Of a stretch of DNA of 9,652 bases, positions 5,602-9,652 are shown one piece after another. Every line of letters starts with the position of its first letter. Positions within the stretch are counted from its first letter, which is position 1. The translations under genes and the position numbers were made by a program. The notes under the pieces are model-generated. The model saw only the letters and a program-made list of their open reading frames with translations. It made no database searches and was not told where the DNA came from. This DNA comes from UBA6224 sp963800205 (GTDB lineage Bacteria; Patescibacteriota; Saccharimonadia; Saccharimonadales; UBA4665). The stretch covers positions 1 to 9,652 of the forward strand of contig CAWCZQ010000002.1 in assembly GCA_963800205.1 (NCBI GenBank). The letters run 5' to 3'.

Positions 5602-6627
5602 TTAACTAAGGCCAGGATATGCAACAAATCGTTTACATATTGAGTGTGTGCTCTCTACGCCGTAATCTGAATGTAGCCCATTATTTATCAATGGTATGCG
5701 TACTTGCAGGCGGCGTAATACATCATTCGCGCGTCCAGTCGAATCTATGACAACTTGAGCACCAGTAAGACTCAGTGGGTTGCTGCTGCTATCGAGGGCA
5801 GTTAGTTGAAACTTAGTATCTCGATATAACGTCGAAACTCTGACATAGTAGTCGCTGCCATTGAGGTTGTATATCGTCACTTTGCACTTTGTGCCATCAC
5901 ATTTCGCATCGGGAATAGCTCCCTGGTTGGCAATACTACCGTGAATATTAGTGCCCGAACCAGTAAACGAAACACTGCCTGTGCCGGAGACTGTTGGATA
6001 CAAGAAAGCCGTAAAAGTATTGGCCATTAGTGTCGTGCGGTTCAATGAAGTCGAGTTCGTCACATCCATACGTATAATTCCATAACCGCACTGCCAGTTC
6101 GCGGCGACAGGCAGCTGATCACCGCCAACATTTGGACAACCGGCTATTGGATTAGCCACCTCTGGCGGTGATGTCCATGATATGTTTAGCTTACTAACCA
6201 CACCCGACTTAGCAATAACAGGAAAAATTTTAGACGGCGCACTAGCAGAAAGATCATACACTAATGACTGTGGCGAACCACTTATAAGTAAACAGGAGGA
6301 GGATGTATTAGTAGAGGAATCGACGTCTTGGGGCAGGTTATTGTATTGTCCCGTGTTATTACATGTATCTTTGTCTGGGGGGATTTGGCCCTTCGATAGC
6401 CATTTGTCATTAATAAATTGTCGAGCGGCGTTTATGCCACTCTCAGCCGCATACACAGCCTGTGTGCTCAGTTGTCTATCCAGTTGCTGCCTTTGTTCTC
6501 GTCGAATAATTTGAGCAAAGCCAAGAACCGTCAAACTGATAACTAGCATGAGAATCAGGGTTACAATAATTGCGACCATCCCCGATTCATTGTGCGAGAC
6601 ACGAGAATTTTGTGAGAGATTGGTCAT
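5602..6627 (-). CDS. PilX-like minor pilin / pilus assembly protein
   Basis: 341 residues. After a 16-residue leader ending ESG, a hydrophobic helix (about 17-40, MVAIIVTLILMLVISLTV) leads into RREQRQQLDRQLSTQAVYAAESGINAARQF, the pattern of PilX N-terminal domains. A Ser/Thr/Gly-rich beta part with scattered Cys follows. The residue at +5 after the presumed cleavage site is Ile rather than Glu, as in many PilX/GspK-type tip subunits, so processing may differ. The start at 6627 overlaps the preceding pilin stop by 4 bases (ATGA). It is the last gene of the operon and converges with the recombinase gene; no clear terminator is seen in the 35-bp gap. Confidence 0.8.
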   Translation of the reverse strand: MTNLSQNSRVSHNESGMVAIIVTLILMLVISLTVLGFAQIIRREQRQQLDRQLSTQAVYAAESGINAARQFINDKWLSKGQIPPDKDTCNNTGQYNNLPQDVDSSTNTSSSCLLISGSPQSLVYDLSASAPSKIFPVIAKSGVVSKLNISWTSPPEVANPIAGCPNVGGDQLPVAANWQCGYGIIRMDVTNSTSLNRTTLMANTFTAFLYPTVSGTGSVSFTGSGTNIHGSIANQGAIPDAKCDGTKCKVTIYNLNGSDYYVRVSTLYRDTKFQLTALDSSSNPLSLTGAQVVIDSTGRANDVLRRLQVRIPLINNGLHSDYGVESTHSICKRFVAYPGLS

Positions 6628-7301
6628 TTAAGTCGCCTTTCTGCTAATGTCGTTAACTCTGAAACTGCGCAAAATTGTGTACCTGATCGTATATTCTTAC
6701 AGCGTAAATCTCTAGCCGCATTGATTTGTGCTTCTGACATCTTAGCGATTGAGGAGCAATTATTGAGTGCGCTACTGCACAGTAAATCATCATCACCATA
6801 TACTATCCTTACCACTATGCGATATATATCGGGATCGCCAAAAGGTTTTACGTCGAGATTTGAGACTCGCATATGCGGAGCGAGCATCTCTTCTCCCGTA
6901 GGAGCGGGCGTAACGCCTGGCTGAAGATTCTGAGCAGGAGTCCCATCACAACCTCCACTCACCTTACGAACAACCAGAGCATGGTTAGCGTTTAATCGTT
7001 GCTGGCCCAAGCGGAAACTATACTGACGCCCATCAATGCAAATTGCTTTGCTTTGTGGGTCAGAACCATTCGCAATAGTATCCCCCCAAGTTGGCCTGGT
7101 AGAACCATACTGTATTGATTGGCTTACGTCATCCATAATAGTACGCGCTACATCTTGAGTCTGCGCAGACGTCACCCCTTTATAATACAGACGTCCAATC
7201 TGAATTATTGCAGCAGATATGGCCAACAATACTGTGGAAAAAACTGCAGTAGCAATAAGTAATTCAATAATCGTAAAGCCGGCTTGATGTCGTTTACTCA
7301 T
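6624..7301 (-). CDS. Type IV prepilin-like protein, PilW/GspJ type
   Basis: 225 residues with a class III signal: a short basic leader MSKRHQAG, cleavage after G8, then FTIIELLIATAVFSTVLLAISAA with Glu at +5. A globular part follows, containing two C-terminal Cys pairs (CSSALNNC and CKN...FC). The order after a PilV-like gene and before a PilX-like gene matches minor-pilin operons, where these proteins prime pilus assembly at the inner membrane. AGGTG precedes the ATG by 8 bases. It overlaps both neighbours by ATGA, which implies translational coupling. Confidence 0.87.
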   Translation of the reverse strand: MSKRHQAGFTIIELLIATAVFSTVLLAISAAIIQIGRLYYKGVTSAQTQDVARTIMDDVSQSIQYGSTRPTWGDTIANGSDPQSKAICIDGRQYSFRLGQQRLNANHALVVRKVSGGCDGTPAQNLQPGVTPAPTGEEMLAPHMRVSNLDVKPFGDPDIYRIVVRIVYGDDDLLCSSALNNCSSIAKMSEAQINAARDLRCKNIRSGTQFCAVSELTTLAERRLK

Positions 7302-7807
7302 GGTCGATACACCTGATATGTAAGCCTTACTTCATCATCTTTATCGGTTGCCCCTCGCCAGTTCACGTATACCCGGAAACTATCATACGTTACGCCTGCA
7401 CGAGATACGGTATCGCGAATTGCGCCAACCAAGAATGTATACGATCCTCTGGACTGTTTACACTTATCAGGGTAGTCACTAGGGTTCGCTTGCGGGAGGC
7501 TAGAAACACTTGCCGAAAAAGGCACTGCGCTGATGGTTTCAGTGGTCGTTTCTAGATATATACAGTGAGTCTTACTGCCGTCAGTAAAAAGAGGACCATC
7601 AATGCCACCGTCTGATTCTGATAGCTTTTTGAGTCCTTCTACCTGGGCTCGAGCAATCTGCAGGGCTTCACCGTGTTCTTGAGCCTGTCGAGCATTAGCT
7701 AGGGTTTTATTAACGACCACGAAAGCTCCTCCTAACATAGCACTCGTTACAGCGATGGCTATCAAAACCTCAACGATGGTATCTCCTTTGGAGTTGAGCA
7801 TTTTCAT
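7298..7807 (-). CDS. Type IV prepilin-like protein, PilV/GspI type
   Basis: 169 residues from the ATG at 7807, whose A is shared with the TAA of the preceding gene (TAATG). A GTG at 7816 or an ATG at 7801 are alternatives. The leader MKMLNSKG is followed by DTIVEVLIAIAVTSAMLGGAF, giving cleavage after G8 and Glu at +5. The helix continues into ARQAQEHGEALQIARAQVEGLK, a typical N-terminal pilin helix, and a small Cys-bearing globular domain follows. Asp at +1 instead of Phe or Met is uncommon. It overlaps the next pilin gene by 4 bases. Confidence 0.85.
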   Translation of the reverse strand: MKMLNSKGDTIVEVLIAIAVTSAMLGGAFVVVNKTLANARQAQEHGEALQIARAQVEGLKKLSESDGGIDGPLFTDGSKTHCIYLETTTETISAVPFSASVSSLPQANPSDYPDKCKQSRGSYTFLVGAIRDTVSRAGVTYDSFRVYVNWRGATDKDDEVRLTYQVYRP

Positions 7808-8703
7808 TACGAGCACTTCCCGGTTAGTATTTTAGTTGCTGATGAGAATCGACTGTTTTCGCCCCCAATGTTTATGAGCGCCATTTGATTGCTACCATTA
7901 CTTTGCAGGCAAATAAAGACACCGCTCGGAGGATTAACGACAGTAGTACTATCATTATATGACTTCAGTGAGTTAGCAGCCGCAGCAAGCGACCGATTCA
8001 TGGTTGTTGTTGATGCCGAAACGACTAAGTCAACATGCGCTATGCCAGATTCTAGCTGCCCTTGAGAATCGGTGCCATTAAATGTCGTCATGAAAGTGAC
8101 TGAGTCTACACTCGTTATACCAGACGTTTGGCTGCATGGTTTTAATGCTGCCGGTGTTTTATTCCCATAGAAGATGCATTCCGCCGTAACCCCACCGGTA
8201 ATTGGTACGAGCTGTGAGCCATCGGGTACCGTTGACATTGCACTTGTAGGCGCCACCGGATTTACCGTAGCCTCAGTAAAATTAGTGACATCTCCAGTCG
8301 CAAAACTACCACCCTTCCACTGACGACCAACTAAGGTGATGAGATTATATGCGCCCTTGTCACTACCGCTCGGTCCGAACTGAAGTGAACGTCCTATAAA
8401 GATACATCCGCGGTTAGCTCCCTGCACATCAACATTAGTAGTTGTTAATGTAACGGCAGTCCCGGCCATTGTGCAGCCAATCTTATCACCGGCCTGAGTT
8501 GTATTGGCATAGTAGCCAGTGGAGACGTCATTTGCTACGTCACTTAGATTGGACTCGAACGTTCGGACAGCTTGAATAAACTCGGCGCGTTGCTGGCGGC
8601 CATTGATTAAAGCCATGGCGCTAATAAACATAGCGGAGCTGACAGCAAGAAAAATCATTGTTTCGACGACTGTATACCCTTGACTGCGTCTACCCCTGTT
8701 CAT
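7807..8703 (-). CDS. Type IV prepilin-like protein, first pilin of the operon
   Basis: 298 residues. The leader MNRGRRSQG is followed by YTVVETMIFLAVSSAMFISAMAL, giving cleavage after G9 and Glu at +5 (E14). The mature part is long, Thr/Ser/Asn-rich and has several Cys, as in secreted beta-rich minor pilins of the GspH/FimT kind. I cannot assign a more exact subtype. A TGG-TATACT promoter lies 8 bases before the ATG, so the four-gene pilin operon seems to have its own start separate from the peptidase gene 50 bases upstream. Confidence 0.85.
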   Translation of the reverse strand: MNRGRRSQGYTVVETMIFLAVSSAMFISAMALINGRQQRAEFIQAVRTFESNLSDVANDVSTGYYANTTQAGDKIGCTMAGTAVTLTTTNVDVQGANRGCIFIGRSLQFGPSGSDKGAYNLITLVGRQWKGGSFATGDVTNFTEATVNPVAPTSAMSTVPDGSQLVPITGGVTAECIFYGNKTPAALKPCSQTSGITSVDSVTFMTTFNGTDSQGQLESGIAHVDLVVSASTTTMNRSLAAAANSLKSYNDSTTVVNPPSGVFICLQSNGSNQMALINIGGENSRFSSATKILTGKCS

Positions 8704-8711
8704 ATGCGTTT

Positions 8712-8720
8712 AGTATACCA
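8712..8720 (-). promoter_or_regulatory. Promoter of the pilin operon, nearly leaderless
   Basis: The minus strand reads TTATGG-TATACT, a strong extended -10, then eight bases and the ATG at 8703. Predicted +1 lies two bases before the ATG. There is no Shine-Dalgarno sequence. Confidence 0.6.
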
Positions 8721-8753
8721 TAAGCGGAACGAGAATAAATTCAGCTAATCAAT

Positions 8754-9589
8754 TTATGGTAGCAAGAGAAGATCATGAAGATACCAATCTACAATCGACT
8801 GACCAAACAGTACCACTAGAGCTGTTGCCACTATTAAAAACGGTCCAAATGGTATTTTACTGGCGCGATTGAGCCGTTTTGTAAGCAAAGCTGGTACAGA
8901 CCACACAGAGCCTCCTACCGCGGCCAAAAACAGCACTAAAGCGCCTTGCAGTGGGGTGCCGACAATTAGCCCCAGAGCAAAGCCAAGCTTTACGTCGCCG
9001 CCACCAATCCAATTACCACCCGATAGTTGAAAGAGTACATAAAAGATACCGCCAGCCACCGCCAAACCTCCGCAGGCCTGTAATAACGTCCCTGCCCCTC
9101 CATCAAAAAACGTTGCTACGCTCACAACCTGTATAACTGCGATGGCAATAAGCGGGAAAACTAATACATTCGGCAATATCATCCATTTGATGTCGTAGAT
9201 TAACAGAGCGGTCAGAATCACTATAGACACGAGCCATGTCGCCAAGAGAAACATACCCTTATGATCAAAATCATAAGGCCACGCCAAGTATGACCCAATA
9301 AATGCCAGAGCGACCATTATTTCTACCATTGGGTATTGTATGCCTATCGCCTTATTACAATAACGACATTTGCCGCGCAACCACAGCCAGCTAACTACAG
9401 GGAGCAAGTCGAGGACCCCAGCGTATGTTGGCAAGAAGGACACATTGAACGGCCCCTCAATATAGAAAGCTGCGCGTCGTTGGCAACACGTTTTTTAGCC
9501 GGTAGGTTTGCCTGGTGCAGACGCCACACGAGGGCATTAACGAAGCTACCAAAGCAGAGGCCCAATACAGCAAGAATTACAATAACCAT
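8754..9589 (-). pseudogene. pilD: Prepilin peptidase, reading frame broken by one base
   Basis: Corrected for one base, it encodes about 278 residues of an A24 aspartic prepilin peptidase, an inner-membrane enzyme that cuts the leaders of pilins such as the four downstream. The N-terminal piece (9589 down to the break) has GLCFGSFVNALVWR and the first zinc pair CPSC. The second piece, read to 8754, has DLLPVVSW, the second pair CRYC, one catalytic Asp in YDIKWMILPN, and the GGGDVKLGFALGL motif with the second Asp, plus several membrane helices. The pieces meet at a run of four C on the plus strand (9416-9419); a fifth would restore TLGVLDLL. This may be a real mutation, an assembly error or a slippage switch. 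The start at 9589 (MVIVILAVLG) sits 7 bases after a -10 box. Confidence 0.88.
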
Positions 9590-9596
9590 AAGCTTG

Positions 9597-9605
9597 ATAT
9601 TACCA
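9597..9605 (-). promoter_or_regulatory. Extended -10 before the prepilin peptidase
   Basis: The minus strand reads TTTGTGG-TAATAT, seven bases, then the ATG at 9589, so the predicted leader is a single base. No ribosome-binding site is visible. Confidence 0.5.
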
Positions 9606-9612
9606 CAAATGA

Positions 9613-9637
9613 AAAGAGGGTGATATACACCCTCTTT
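9613..9637. terminator. 10-bp stem-loop upstream of the prepilin peptidase
   Basis: AAAGAGGGTG (9613-9622) and CACCCTCTTT (9628-9637) are perfect complements with a 5-base loop. They carry short A and T flanks that suit termination in either direction. It probably ends a minus-strand gene lying beyond the window edge. Confidence 0.65.
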
Positions 9638-9652
9638 GAGCAACCATCGTTC

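Overview
The window looks like chromosomal DNA of a Candidatus Saccharibacteria (TM7, Patescibacteria/CPR) bacterium. This rests on a compact layout, recognisable Saccharibacteria-type parvulin and PH-domain membrane proteins (here as relics), and a small type IV minor-pilin operon. It also fits the short promoters placed directly on start codons. TGA acts as a stop here: ndk and two pilin genes end on it, the pilins in ATGA overlaps. The standard bacterial code therefore applies. The taxonomic call is inference from family recognition, not from a search.

Layout. (1) 1-1532: two minus-strand genes, a class I SAM methyltransferase and a glycerophosphodiester phosphodiesterase (GDPD), separated by stem-loops. 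(2) 1556-1916: tRNA-Asp(GTC) on the minus strand. A second copy of its last 19 bases lies 181 bp away, and a hairpin-rich segment separates the two copies. (3) 1959-3518: about 1.6 kb with no intact gene. It holds two adjacent decayed genes on the minus strand: a parvulin-type peptidyl-prolyl isomerase and a PH-domain membrane protein. (4) 3545-4034: tRNA-Arg(CCT) followed upstream by a tandem array of a ~181-bp unit. Each unit carries a tRNA promoter, the tRNA 5' half and hairpins. (5) 4079-5566: divergent ndk (minus) and a Xer-type tyrosine recombinase (plus). (6) 5602-9589: a minus-strand type IV pilus cluster, running prepilin peptidase then four overlapping (pseudo)pilin genes. The peptidase reading frame is broken by one base in a short G run.

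How it fits together. The four pilin-like proteins would form or prime a pilus/pseudopilus after cleavage by the prepilin peptidase, so the peptidase frameshift matters if it is real. The two pseudogenes both encode envelope proteins and carry many lesions, while ndk, xer and the pilins have none. That points to genuine local decay between two rearranged tRNA loci rather than poor sequence quality. The most unusual features are the matching 181-182 bp periods of tRNA-end duplication at two different tRNA genes, and a set of promoters whose -10 box sits 6-8 bases before the ATG, predicting leaderless mRNAs.
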